Shown here: positions 33,815 through 42,309 of the stretch, piece after piece | Layout of the letters: the number at the start of each line of letters is the position of its first letter | How positions within the stretch are numbered: position 1 is the stretch's first letter | DNA from: Rhizobacter sp. OV335 | Lineage (GTDB): Bacteria > Pseudomonadota > Gammaproteobacteria > Burkholderiales > Burkholderiaceae_C | NCBI RefSeq assembly: GCF_900142965.1 | Contig: NZ_FRCQ01000022.1 | Location: 62,001 to 126,000 of the forward strand | Reading direction: 5' to 3' | Length of the DNA: 64,000 nt | Program-made: the position numbers and the translations under genes | Notes under the pieces: generated by a model | Databases searched by the model: none | What the model saw: only the letters and a program-made list of their open reading frames with translations | What the model was told of the DNA's origin: nothing

Positions 33815-35184
33815 CGGCGTGCCTTGCGGAGGTGGTTCAGAAGATCGAAGCGGGTGATCAGGCCGTGGAATGTATCGCCGTCGGCGACGATCGCGACCAG
33901 GCCGCGGTCCAGCACCTGGCGCAGCGCGGCGATGCTCGAGCCGGGCCGCAGCGTCTCCAGCGCGGTGCTCATCGCCGAGCTGACGGTGTTGACGTAGTGG
34001 TCCGGGTCGCCCTGCAGCTGCATCAGCACGTCGGATTCGTCGATGACGCCGGCCAGCCGCGCGCCGTCGAGCACCGGCAGCTGCGACACGTCGGCCAGCC
34101 GCATGCGCTGGAACGCGGTCAGCAGCGTGTCGTCGGGCGTCACGCTGACGACGCTGCCTTCGTCGGGCCGGCGCGCGACGATGTCGCGCAGGTCGCCGTA
34201 CTGCGTACGGGCGAGCAGGCCCTCGTCGATCATCCAGCTGTCGTTGTAGACCTTCGACAGGTAGCGCGTGCCGGTGTCGCACACGAAGGTGGCGACGCGC
34301 AGTGGCTTGGTCTGCGCGCGGCAGAAGCGCAGCGCGGTGGCCAGCAGCGTGCCGGTCGATGAGCCGGCCATCAGGCCTTCGGCGCGCAACAGCTCGCGCG
34401 AGGTGGCAAAGCTCTCTTCGTCCGAGATCGAGTACGCGTGCTTGATGCCGGACAGGTCGGCGATCGGCGGGATGAAGTCTTCGCCGATGCCTTCGACCGC
34501 CCAGGAGCCGGCCGCACCGTGCGTGCCGGTCAGCACCTGGTCGGCGAGGATCGAACCCACCGGGTCGGCGAGCACGAACTCGAGCTTCGGCTGCACGCCG
34601 CGGAAGTAGCGCGTCAGCCCGGTCAGCGTGCCCGACGAGCCGACGCCGACGACGATCGCGTCGAGGTCGTGGCCGCTCTGTTCCCAGAGCTCCGGGCCGG
34701 TGCCGCGCTCGTGCGCGAGCGGGTTGTTCGGGTTGTTGAACTGGTCGGCGAAGAACGAGTTGGGGATCTCCTTCGCGAGGCGCGCCGCGTAGTCCTGGTA
34801 ATAGGCCGGGTGGCCCTTGCCGACATCGGAGCGCGTCGTGTGCACCTCGGCGCCGAGCGCCTTCAGGTGCAGCACCTTCTCGGTCGACATCTTGTCGGGC
34901 ACGACCAGCACGACGCGATAGCCCTTCGCGCGTGCGACGAGGGCGAGGCCCAGGCCGGTGTTGCCGGCGGTCGCCTCGACGACGGTGCCGCCGGGCTGCA
35001 GCAGGCCGTCGCGCTCGGCGGCCTCGATCATCGAGACGCCGATGCGGTCCTTGATCGAGCCGCCGGGGTTCTGCGATTCGAGCTTCAGCAGCAGCGTGCA
35101 CGGGCCGGTGTCGAGGCGCGTGACGCGCACGAGCGGCGTGTTGCCGATCAGGTCGAGCACGGCGGGGTGGGTGGTCGCGTTCAT
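33811..35184 (-). CDS. Cystathionine beta-synthase / O-acetylserine-dependent synthase with CBS domain pair
   Basis: 457 residues; ATG at 35184 has CAGGAG nine bases upstream. Fold-type II PLP domain: LDLIGNTPLVRV, PLP Lys45 in NPGGSIKDRIG, the substrate loop EATAGNTGLGLAL, the phosphate loop GVGSSGTLTG. Residues about 340-455 form two CBS domains (DVSQLPVLDGARLAGVIDESDVL). There is no heme-binding N-terminus. It would join serine or O-acetylserine with homocysteine, or with sulfide; the serine acetyltransferase gene in the same run favours O-acetylserine. Confidence 0.88.
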   Translation of the reverse strand: MNATTHPAVLDLIGNTPLVRVTRLDTGPCTLLLKLESQNPGGSIKDRIGVSMIEAAERDGLLQPGGTVVEATAGNTGLGLALVARAKGYRVVLVVPDKMSTEKVLHLKALGAEVHTTRSDVGKGHPAYYQDYAARLAKEIPNSFFADQFNNPNNPLAHERGTGPELWEQSGHDLDAIVVGVGSSGTLTGLTRYFRGVQPKLEFVLADPVGSILADQVLTGTHGAAGSWAVEGIGEDFIPPIADLSGIKHAYSISDEESFATSRELLRAEGLMAGSSTGTLLATALRFCRAQTKPLRVATFVCDTGTRYLSKVYNDSWMIDEGLLARTQYGDLRDIVARRPDEGSVVSVTPDDTLLTAFQRMRLADVSQLPVLDGARLAGVIDESDVLMQLQGDPDHYVNTVSSAMSTALETLRPGSSIAALRQVLDRGLVAIVADGDTFHGLITRFDLLNHLRKARR

Positions 35185-35231
35185 GGGCTTGTCTCCTGAA
35201 TGAGTGAAGCCGCGCGCCTCGTGAGCACGCG

Positions 35232-35301
35232 CCCGTAGCCCGGATGCTAATCCGGGATGCATGTCGTCGAGGAGAACCCGGATTGGCATCCGGGCTACGG
35301 G
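35232..35301. repeat. Long palindromic repeat (GTAGCCCGGATGC family) between desulfurase and CBS genes
   Basis: Two 25-base arms (35232-35256 and 35277-35301) reading CCCGTAGCCCGGATG... are complementary with a single mismatch around a 20-base loop. The desulfurase stop codon begins at 35302. No T-run follows, so it more likely protects the mRNA 3' end or limits read-through than terminates outright. Shorter relatives lie at 3440-3462 and 54620-54640. Confidence 0.85.
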
Positions 35302-36981
35302 TCAGCGCTTGTTCGCGAGCTGTCGGATCACCGCGATGAACCTGTCCACTTCCTCGCAGGTGTTGTAGAACGCCAGCGACGGCCGCACCGTCGCCTCGAG
35401 CCCGAAGCGGCGCAGGATCGGCTGCGCGCAATGGTGGCCGGTGCGCACCGCGATGCCCTCGCGGTTCAGCGCCTGCCCGACCTGCTCCGTCGAATACCCG
35501 TCGAGCACGAACGACAACACGCTCGCCTTGTCCTCGGCCGTGCCGACCAGCCGCACGCCGGGGATCGGCTGCAATGCATGCGTCGCGTAGCCGAGCAGCG
35601 CGTGCTCGTACTGCGCGATGGCGTCCAGTCCGAGCCGCTGCACGTAGTCGATCGCGGCCCCCAGCCCGACCGCATCGGCGATGTTGCCGGTGCCGGCCTC
35701 GAAGCGCGTCGGCGCGCCGTGGTACACGGTCTTCTCGAAGGTGACGTCGGCGATCATGTTGCCGCCGCCCTGCCACGGCGGCATGTCCTCCAGGATCTCC
35801 TTCTTGCCGTACAGCACGCCGATGCCGGTCGGGCCGAACAGCTTGTGGCCGGAGAACACGAAGAAGTCGGCGTCGATCGCGCGCACGTCGACCCGCATGT
35901 GCGACACCGACTGCGCGCCGTCGACCAGCGCCTTCGCGCCGGCCGCGTGGGCGAGCGCCACGATCTCCTGCACGGGCACCACCGTGCCGAGCGCGTTCGA
36001 CACCTGCGTCACCGCCACCAGCTTGGTCTTCGACCCGAGCAGCTTGCGGTACTCGTCGAGCTTCAGCTGCCCGCGGTCGTCGACCGGGATCACCCGCAAC
36101 ACCGCGCCCTTCTCGGTGGCGAGCTGCTGCCACGGCACGATGTTCGCGTGGTGCTCCAGGTGCGAGACGATGATCTCGTCGCCGGCGCCGATGTGCTTCG
36201 CGCCCCAGCTCTTGGCCACCAGGTTGATCGCCTCGGTGGTGCCGCGCACGAACACGATCTCGTCGACCGACGCCGCGCCGAGGAAGCGCTGCACCGTCTT
36301 GCGCGCGCCTTCGTACGCATCGGTCGCGCGCGCGGCCAGCTCGTGCGCCGCGCGGTGGATGTTCGAGTTCTCGTGCTCGTAGAAGGTGCTGATGCGGTCG
36401 ATCACCGATTGCGGCTTCTGCGTGGTCGCGGCGTTGTCGAACCAGACCAGCGGCCGGCCGTTGACGCGCTCCTGCAGGATCGGGAAGTCGCGCCGCACCG
36501 CGTTGACGTCGAAGGCCGGCTTCACCGGTGCCGCATGCGATGGCTCACCCAGCGCGCGCTGGCCCGGGTGGCGCGGCGACTCGAGGAAATAGAACGACGG
36601 CGAGGCTGGAGCGACCCCGGCGGCCGAGCTGCCGAAGCGGCCGTCCCAGGCCGGTGCCGCGGTGTAGCCCAGGTCGGGCACGCCGTTGCCGGCCGGCGCA
36701 TGCGGCAGCGATGACGGCAGCTGCGCGGCCAGCGCCGCCGGGTGCTGCGGCGAACTCGGCAGCAGGTTGCTGCCGGGCACGGCCGCCGTCAGCGGCTGTA
36801 CGTTCGGCGTGGCCGGGCCGGTGCTGCCCGGCGGCGGCGTGAAGCCGGCCGGGTGCGCGTTGGCCGGCACCGAGGGCACCGATGACGGAACCGACGAAGG
36901 CACCGCCCCAGGCCAGTTCGCGAAGAGTTCCCCCGCCAGCTTCGCGATCGCGGCCGGGTCGAACGCGTCAATCGTGCTCAT
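35302..36981 (-). CDS. sufS: Encapsulin-associated cysteine desulfurase (SufS type) with N-terminal cargo-loading extension
   Basis: 559 residues, about 150 more than ordinary SufS. The catalytic part (from about 157) has the group II features: PLP Lys380 in FFVFSGHKLFGPTG, catalytic Cys518 in VRTGHHCAQP, VDGAQSVSHM and THLEHHAN-like SHLEHHANIVPW. Residues 1-155 are rich in Pro, Ser and Ala, with a short predicted helix at the start (AAIAKLAGELFANW) and a conserved-looking block YTAAPAWDGRFG near 106-117. Such extensions target desulfurases into family 2A encapsulin shells. The shell gene ends seven bases upstream. It removes sulfur from cysteine as a persulfide. Confidence 0.92.
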   Translation of the reverse strand: MSTIDAFDPAAIAKLAGELFANWPGAVPSSVPSSVPSVPANAHPAGFTPPPGSTGPATPNVQPLTAAVPGSNLLPSSPQHPAALAAQLPSSLPHAPAGNGVPDLGYTAAPAWDGRFGSSAAGVAPASPSFYFLESPRHPGQRALGEPSHAAPVKPAFDVNAVRRDFPILQERVNGRPLVWFDNAATTQKPQSVIDRISTFYEHENSNIHRAAHELAARATDAYEGARKTVQRFLGAASVDEIVFVRGTTEAINLVAKSWGAKHIGAGDEIIVSHLEHHANIVPWQQLATEKGAVLRVIPVDDRGQLKLDEYRKLLGSKTKLVAVTQVSNALGTVVPVQEIVALAHAAGAKALVDGAQSVSHMRVDVRAIDADFFVFSGHKLFGPTGIGVLYGKKEILEDMPPWQGGGNMIADVTFEKTVYHGAPTRFEAGTGNIADAVGLGAAIDYVQRLGLDAIAQYEHALLGYATHALQPIPGVRLVGTAEDKASVLSFVLDGYSTEQVGQALNREGIAVRTGHHCAQPILRRFGLEATVRPSLAFYNTCEEVDRFIAVIRQLANKR

Positions 36982-36988
36982 CTGCGCG

Positions 36989-37918
36989 TCACTTGTAGGT
37001 GTCCGGATACTCGTGGAACTTGCCGATCTCGACGTCCTCGAGCACGGCCAGCGCGTCAGGCACCTGCACCGCGAGCGAGCAGTACAGCGAGATCAGGTAC
37101 GACGAGATCGCGTTGCGGTTGATGCCCATGAAGCGCACCGACAGCCCCGGGCTCTGCTCGCCGGCGAGGCCCGGCTGGTACAGCCCGACGACGCCCTGGC
37201 GCTTCTCGCCGACGCGCAGCAGCAGGATCTTGCTCTTGCCGTCGGCCACCGGCACCTTGTCGGACGGGATCAGCGGGATGCCGCGCCAGGTGATGAACTG
37301 CGAGCCGAACAGGCTCACGGTCGGCGGCGGCACGCCGCGGCGGGTGCATTCGCGGCCGAATGCGGCGATCGCGAGCGGGTGCGTCAGGAAGAAGGCCGGC
37401 TCCTTCCAGACCTTGCTCAGCAGCTCGTCCAGGTCGTCGGGGGTCGGCGCGCCGGTCAGCGGGAACACGCGCTGTTCGTCGGCCACGCTCGCGAGCAGCC
37501 CGTAGTCCGGGTTGTTGATCAGCTCGCTCTCCTGCCGCTCCTTGATGGTCTCGATCGTCAGGCGCAGCTGCTCCTTGATCTGGTCGTGCGGGCTGCTGTA
37601 CAGGTCGGAGATGCGGGTGTGCACGTCCAGCACGGTGCTGACCGCGTTCAGGAAGTACTCGCGCGGCTGCTCGTCGTAGTCGACGTAGGTGCTGGGCAGC
37701 TCGCCCTCGTCGCGCTGCGACGAACAGGCGACCAGCACGTCCTGCGGATTCTTGACGGTGTTCAGGCGGTAGATGCCGGCCTCGACCGGGACCCACTGCA
37801 ACAGGTGCGTCAGCCAGCGCGGCGTCAGCGTCGCGAGCGTCGGCGCGGTCTTGGTCGCGTTGGCAAGTTGCCGGGCGGCGTGATCGCCAAGGGCCAGCGG
37901 TTGCTGGGTGTCAGCCAT
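36989..37918 (-). CDS. srpI: Family 2A encapsulin shell protein (SrpI-like)
   Basis: 309 residues, the usual size; ATG at 37918 with AGGAG five bases before. It starts QQPLALGDHAARQLANATKT and contains YDEQPREYFLNAVSTVLDVHTRISDLYSSPHDQIKEQLRL-like segments (here split YFLNAVSTVLDVHTRIS and SSPHDQIKEQLR), SLFGSQFITWRGIPLIPSDK and GLSVRFMGINRNAISSYLIS, all hallmarks of the HK97-fold family 2A encapsulins first named SrpI in Synechococcus. No cyclic-nucleotide-binding domain, which separates it from family 2B. Sixty copies are known to assemble into a T=1 shell of about 24 nm; here it should enclose the neighbouring desulfurase. Confidence 0.93.
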   Translation of the reverse strand: MADTQQPLALGDHAARQLANATKTAPTLATLTPRWLTHLLQWVPVEAGIYRLNTVKNPQDVLVACSSQRDEGELPSTYVDYDEQPREYFLNAVSTVLDVHTRISDLYSSPHDQIKEQLRLTIETIKERQESELINNPDYGLLASVADEQRVFPLTGAPTPDDLDELLSKVWKEPAFFLTHPLAIAAFGRECTRRGVPPPTVSLFGSQFITWRGIPLIPSDKVPVADGKSKILLLRVGEKRQGVVGLYQPGLAGEQSPGLSVRFMGINRNAISSYLISLYCSLAVQVPDALAVLEDVEIGKFHEYPDTYK

Positions 37919-37981
37919 GGAAACTCCTGGGAGGGACGAAAAGAGACGGCGCATTGCGCCATGGGGAAAAACTTCAGGCGC

Positions 37982-38866
37982 TCACGGGCGGCGGTCCTGG
38001 CGCGCGCTGGCCTGCGTCACGTTGCTGCCCGGCGGCACGTCGTCGGTCACCCAGACGTTGCCGCCGATGGTCGAGCCGCGGCCGATCACGATGCGGCCGA
38101 GCAGCGTCGCGCCGGCGTAGATCACCACGTCGTCCTCCACCTGCGGGTGGCGTGCGAGGCCCTTGCGGATCTTGCCGTCGTCGGTGGGGAAGCGCTTCGC
38201 GCCCAGCGTCACCGCCTGGTAGACGCGCACCCGTTCGCCGATCACCGCGGTCTCGCCGATCACGACGCCGGTGCCGTGGTCGATGAAGAAGCCGGCACCG
38301 ATGGTCGCGCCCGGGTGGATGTCGATGCCGGTGCGGCCGTGCGCCAGCTCGGCGACGATGCGCGCCAGCAGCGGCACGCCCAGCTCGTACAGCCGGTGCG
38401 CGACGCGGTGGTGCACCATCGCGTCGATGCCGGGGTAGCACAGCAGCACCTCGTCGACGCTGCGCGCGGCCGGGTCGCCCTGGAAGGCGGCCAGCACGTC
38501 GCTGTCGAGCAGGCCGCGGATCGCAGGCAGCGACGCGGCGAAGCGGCGCACCAGGTCGTCGGCATCGACCTCGTGCCGGCCGGCGTGGCGCAGCTCGAGC
38601 CGCACCTGCGCGCACAGCGCATGCAGCAGCGTGTCGAGCGTGTGGCCGATGTACCAGTCCTCGCTGTCCTGGCGCAGGTCGGGCGGGCCGAGGCGCATCG
38701 GGAACAGCACGCCGCGCAGCGATTCGACGATGCCCTGCAGCGCTTCGCGCGACGGCAGTTCACGCCCACCGGGTTCGCGCTGGCGTTGTTGCGACTCGCG
38801 CCAGCGGGTGCGCGCGGCGCGCAGGCCGGCGACGACCTCGGCCACGTCGAAGGCGGATGCCGACAT
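37982..38866 (-). CDS. cysE: Serine O-acetyltransferase of the encapsulin operon
   Basis: 294 residues. N-terminal helical domain, then a left-handed beta-helix of hexapeptide repeats: GRTGIDIHPGATIGAGFFID, HGTGVVIGETAVIGERVRVY, QAVTLGAKRF. His197 in IDHGTG is the expected catalytic residue. It makes O-acetylserine, the cysteine precursor. It starts two bases after the rhodanese stop. Its C-terminus lacks the usual DYxI-type tail that binds cysteine synthase, so it may not form the classical complex. Confidence 0.9.
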   Translation of the reverse strand: MSASAFDVAEVVAGLRAARTRWRESQQRQREPGGRELPSREALQGIVESLRGVLFPMRLGPPDLRQDSEDWYIGHTLDTLLHALCAQVRLELRHAGRHEVDADDLVRRFAASLPAIRGLLDSDVLAAFQGDPAARSVDEVLLCYPGIDAMVHHRVAHRLYELGVPLLARIVAELAHGRTGIDIHPGATIGAGFFIDHGTGVVIGETAVIGERVRVYQAVTLGAKRFPTDDGKIRKGLARHPQVEDDVVIYAGATLLGRIVIGRGSTIGGNVWVTDDVPPGSNVTQASARQDRRP

Positions 38867-38868
38867 GA

Positions 38869-39351
38869 CTAATCCTGGATCCACGGCAGGCCGTGGAAGC
38901 GCCAGCCGTCGTCGTGGCCGCGCTGGCCCTGCGCATTCAGCTCGCCTTCGAAACCTTCGCTGACGTTGAAGGCCTGCGCGAAGCCGGCCTTGGTGGCCGC
39001 CTCGGCCGCCGCCGCCGAGCGCTTGCCGCTGCGGCACAGCAGCAGCACGACGGCGGGCTTGGCGACCTTGGCCTCGAGTTCGCGCACGAAGCGCGGGTTG
39101 CGCGTCAGGCTGGTGCCGGTGGCCCAGGGCACGTGCACGCTCTCGGCGACGTGGCCGACGAACTTGCGCTCCTCGGCGGTGCGCACGTCGACCAGCACGG
39201 CCTGGCCGCTGCGCGTCAGCGCCCAGGCATCGGTCGGCGACAGGCTGCCGGCGAACGGCAGCTTGCCGTCACGGGCGCGCTGGCGGGCTTCTTCGAGCAC
39301 GGTGGCGCGGGGGAATTCGGTGAGAACTGCGGCAGCAAGCACTGCGGACAT
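38869..39351 (-). CDS. Rhodanese-domain sulfurtransferase, first gene of the encapsulin operon
   Basis: 160 residues with GAAGGAG before the ATG at normal spacing. Single rhodanese domain: AVLVDVRTAEERKFVGHVAESVHVPW and active-site loop LLLCRSGKRSA with Cys106. The C-terminal DDGWRFHGLPW is the tail typical of a subgroup next to sulfur genes. It can carry persulfide sulfur, perhaps onward from the desulfurase. The N-terminal stretch (1-35) is an extra helix without a signal peptide. Confidence 0.92.
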   Translation of the reverse strand: MSAVLAAAVLTEFPRATVLEEARQRARDGKLPFAGSLSPTDAWALTRSGQAVLVDVRTAEERKFVGHVAESVHVPWATGTSLTRNPRFVRELEAKVAKPAVVLLLCRSGKRSAAAAEAATKAGFAQAFNVSEGFEGELNAQGQRGHDDGWRFHGLPWIQD

Positions 39352-39383
39352 CGGAGGTCTCCTTCATGGATCAGGGTCGATGA

Positions 39384-39435
39384 AGGCTATCGCCACCAAT
39401 TGCGCCGGCGAACGAAGAAAAGCGCGCTTCGATAT
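39384..39435 (-). promoter_or_regulatory. Sulfur-regulon promoter of the encapsulin operon
   Basis: On the minus strand: ATATC, 14 bases, TTCGTT (39416-39411), 21 bases, TAGCCT (39389-39384); the rhodanese ATG is 33 bases beyond the -10. It lies back to back with the tauA promoter, so one regulator region could serve both. Confidence 0.65.
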
Positions 39436-39455
39436 CTGCCCGCGTCAGGCGCCGC

Positions 39456-39507
39456 ATGAGCACATCCGAAAACCTTCGTTCGTCCGGCACGGGCCGCGCC
39501 GTACCGT
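39456..39507 (+). promoter_or_regulatory. Sulfur-regulon promoter of tauABC
   Basis: ATGAG (39456-39460), 14 bases, TTCGTT (39475-39480), 21 bases, TACCGT (39502-39507), with the tauA start codon 31 bases further on. It shares its intergenic region with the encapsulin promoter on the other strand. Confidence 0.65.
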
Positions 39508-39538
39508 GCAGGCCTTGCAGTCACCGAGGAGGAGAACC

Positions 39539-40570
39539 ATGACAAACACGCGTCGCGCTTCCATCGTCCAGGCCCTGGCCATCGCGCTCGGCCTGTTCGC
39601 CACCGCGGGCTCGGCCTTCGCGCAAGTCCGCATCGCCTACCAGACCGTCGTCGAACCGGCCAAGGTCGCGCAGGCCGACGGCCTGTACGAGAAAGCCACC
39701 GGCCAAGCCATCGAATGGCGCAAGTTCGAGAGCGGCTCTGAAGTCATCACCGCCGTCGCGTCGGGTGACATCCAGATCGGCTACGTCGGCTCCAGCCCGC
39801 TGGCCGCCGCGGCCAGCCGCGAGCTGCCGATCGAGACCATCCTGGTGGCCGCCGAGATCGGCAGCGCCGAGGCGCTGGTGGTGCGCAACGGCTCGGGCAT
39901 CGCGAAGCCGGCCGACCTGGTCGGCAAGAAGATCGCCGTGCCCTTCGTGTCGACCACGCACTACAGCCTGCTGGCCGCGCTGAAGCACTGGGGCATCGAT
40001 GCGAAGAAGGTCAGCATCATCAACCTGCGCCCGACCGAGATCACTGCGGCCTGGCAGCGTGGCGACATCGACGCAGCCTACGTGTGGGATCCGGCACTCG
40101 GCAAGATCAAGGAAAACGGCAAGCTGCTGACCAGCTCGGCCGAGGTGGCGACCTGGGGCGCGCCGACCTTCGATGCGTGGATCGTGCGTCGCGACTTCGC
40201 GCAGAAGAACCCGGAGTTCGTCGCGCAGTTCGTGCGCATCACCGGCGAGGCCTATGCGGCCTACCGCAAGGATGCGAAGGCCTTCGTCGCGAACCAAGCC
40301 AACGTCGACAAGATCGTCAAGCTGACCGGCGCCGCCGCGGCTGACGTGCCCGAACTGCTGGCCGGCTCGAAGTTCCCGACGTTGGCGGAGCAAGCCTCAC
40401 CCGCACTGTTGGGCGGAGGCACCGTGAAGGCGTTGACCGACACCGCGAAGTTCCTGAAGGAGCAGGGCAAGGTCGACAAGGTGCTGGCCGATTACGGCAG
40501 CTATGTGAGCGTGAAGCATGTGCAGGCCGCGGCCAAGGCCTCGGACCAGGCCGTCGCGGCGGCGCGCTGA
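39539..40570 (+). CDS. tauA: Taurine ABC transporter substrate-binding protein TauA
   Basis: 343 residues, GAGGAGGAG before the ATG. Signal peptide ending SAFAQ-V. TauA-type sequence throughout: [87 protein letters not shown]. Periplasmic capture of taurine or related sulfonates; first gene of tauABC. Confidence 0.93.
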   Translation: MTNTRRASIVQALAIALGLFATAGSAFAQVRIAYQTVVEPAKVAQADGLYEKATGQAIEWRKFESGSEVITAVASGDIQIGYVGSSPLAAAASRELPIETILVAAEIGSAEALVVRNGSGIAKPADLVGKKIAVPFVSTTHYSLLAALKHWGIDAKKVSIINLRPTEITAAWQRGDIDAAYVWDPALGKIKENGKLLTSSAEVATWGAPTFDAWIVRRDFAQKNPEFVAQFVRITGEAYAAYRKDAKAFVANQANVDKIVKLTGAAAADVPELLAGSKFPTLAEQASPALLGGGTVKALTDTAKFLKEQGKVDKVLADYGSYVSVKHVQAAAKASDQAVAAAR

Positions 40571-40616
40571 CACGCCACCACAAGCCACATCAACAAGACA
40601 CGAAGGAGTTCACGCC

Positions 40617-41435
40617 GTGGTCGAACTGCAGGCGGTCACTGTAGGGTACCGGGGTGCTGCAGGCTCGGCCACGGCTGTGAACACCCCCGTGCTGGACGCC
40701 ATCAGCTGGCAGGTGCCGCAAGGCGCGCTGGCGGTGCTGCTGGGGCCTTCGGGTTGCGGCAAGTCCAGCCTGTTGAACGTGATCGCCGGGTTCGTGACGC
40801 CGAGCGGCGGGCGGGCGTCGGTGTCGGGCCGGCCGATCACCGGGCCGGGCGCGGACCGCGGCGTCGTGTTCCAGGACGACGCGCTGCTGCCCTGGCTCGA
40901 TGTGCTGAGCAATGTCGCCCTGCCCTTGCGCCTGCGCGGTGGGGGCCGCGCCGCGCGCGAGGACAGGGCGCGCGGGCTGCTCGCGCTGGTCGGGCTCGAG
41001 GGCTTCGAGTCGCGGCCGGTGTGGGAGCTGTCGGGCGGCATGCGCCAGCGCGTCGGCATCGCGCGTGCACTGGCCGCCGACCCCGAGGTGCTGCTGATGG
41101 ACGAACCCTTCGGCGCGCTCGATGCGCTGACGCGCGAGCGCATGCAGGAGCTGCTGCTGAAGGTGTGGCAGGCCACCGGCAAGACCATCGTGCTGGTGAC
41201 GCATGGCGTCGAGGAGGCGGTGTTCCTCGCGACCGACCTGGTCGTGCTGTCGCGCCGGCCGGCGCGCATCGTGACGCACCGTGCGCTCGACTTCGGCCGC
41301 CGCCATGCGCAGGGCGAGGCGGCGCGGGCGATCAAGTCGCTGCCCGAGTTCGTCGCGGTGCGCGAAGAGGTGCTGGGCGCGGTGTTCGCGCAGGACGACG
41401 CACTGGGCGACACACTGAGCGAAGCGCTGCACTGA
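40617..41435 (+). CDS. tauB: Taurine ABC transporter ATP-binding protein TauB
   Basis: 272 residues from GTG 40617 with GAAGGAG eight bases before. Walker [10 protein letters not shown] at 43-51, [26 protein letters not shown] as in TauB/SsuB, signature LSGGM, Walker [21 protein letters not shown]. Energises TauC. Confidence 0.93.
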   Translation: MVELQAVTVGYRGAAGSATAVNTPVLDAISWQVPQGALAVLLGPSGCGKSSLLNVIAGFVTPSGGRASVSGRPITGPGADRGVVFQDDALLPWLDVLSNVALPLRLRGGGRAAREDRARGLLALVGLEGFESRPVWELSGGMRQRVGIARALAADPEVLLMDEPFGALDALTRERMQELLLKVWQATGKTIVLVTHGVEEAVFLATDLVVLSRRPARIVTHRALDFGRRHAQGEAARAIKSLPEFVAVREEVLGAVFAQDDALGDTLSEALH

Positions 41436-41442
41436 GCCGGCC

Positions 41443-42309
41443 ATGGATGCGATCTCTCCGATGACCGTGCGTGTGCTGACGCAGCCTGCCGAGCTGGACG
41501 ACTCCGTGAAGCGGCCGGCCGCGATCGAGGCCACGGCCCCGCTGTGGTCGCGCCCCGTCGTGGTCAGCCTGCTGAGCGTGCTGGTGCTGCTGGCCGCATG
41601 GCAGGCGGTGACGGCTGCGCGCTGGATCGAGCCGCTGTTCCTGCCGCCGCCCGCCGCGGTGTGGGAGAAGTTCCTGCGCGTGGCCGGCGAGGGCTACCTG
41701 GATGCCACGCTGTGGCAGCACGCCGGCGCGAGCCTGGCGCGTGTGGCGCTGGCGTTGGCCATCGCGGTGTTCACGGCGATCCCGCTCGGCCTGTGGATGG
41801 GCCTGTCGCCCACCGCGCGCGGCGTGTTCGATCCGCTGATCGAGTTCTACCGGCCGGTGCCGCCGCTCGCCTACCTGCCGTTGATCGTGATCTGGTTCGG
41901 CATCGGCGAGTTGTCGAAGGTGCTGCTGATCACGCTTGCGATCTTCGCGCCGCTGGTGATCGCGACCGCGACCGGCGTGCACCAGGTCGACGAGACGCGC
42001 CGGCGCGCCGCGCAATCCTTCGGCGCGACCCGCTGGCAGCTGCTGCGCCACGTGGTGCTGCCGACGGCGCTGCCCGAGATCCTGACCGGGCTGCGCGTCG
42101 GGCTGGGGGTCGGCTGGTCGACGCTGGTCGCGGCCGAGCTGGTCGCCGCAACGCGCGGGCTGGGCTTCATGGTGCAGTCGGCCGCGCAGTTCCTGGCGAC
42201 CGACATCGTGCTGCTCGGCATCTTCACGATCGCGCTGATCGCGTTCGGGCTGGAGCTGGGCCTGCGGGCGCTGCAGCGGCGGCTGGTGCCGTGGCAGGGG
42301 CGGGGTTGA
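41443..42309 (+). CDS. tauC: Taurine ABC transporter permease TauC
   Basis: 288 residues, six membrane helices. RWIEPLFLPPPAAVWEKF, FYRPVPPLAYLPLIVIWFGIGELSKVLLI and AAQSFGATRWQLLRHVVLPTALPEI are TauC-type. Seven bases after tauB. The stop codon abuts the stop of the convergent hypothetical gene with no base between. Confidence 0.93.
   Translation: MDAISPMTVRVLTQPAELDDSVKRPAAIEATAPLWSRPVVVSLLSVLVLLAAWQAVTAARWIEPLFLPPPAAVWEKFLRVAGEGYLDATLWQHAGASLARVALALAIAVFTAIPLGLWMGLSPTARGVFDPLIEFYRPVPPLAYLPLIVIWFGIGELSKVLLITLAIFAPLVIATATGVHQVDETRRRAAQSFGATRWQLLRHVVLPTALPEILTGLRVGLGVGWSTLVAAELVAATRGLGFMVQSAAQFLATDIVLLGIFTIALIAFGLELGLRALQRRLVPWQGRG

Noticed and set aside
32639-36133. Apparent 1164-codon protein on the minus strand
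   Set aside because: Its end equals the gamma-lyase; the upstream part reads the CBS and desulfurase genes out of frame. The real start is 33814.
36989-37918. Encapsulin as a phage capsid remnant
   Set aside because: No portal, terminase, protease or tail genes nearby, and the protein matches the SrpI family and sits beside its known cargo type.
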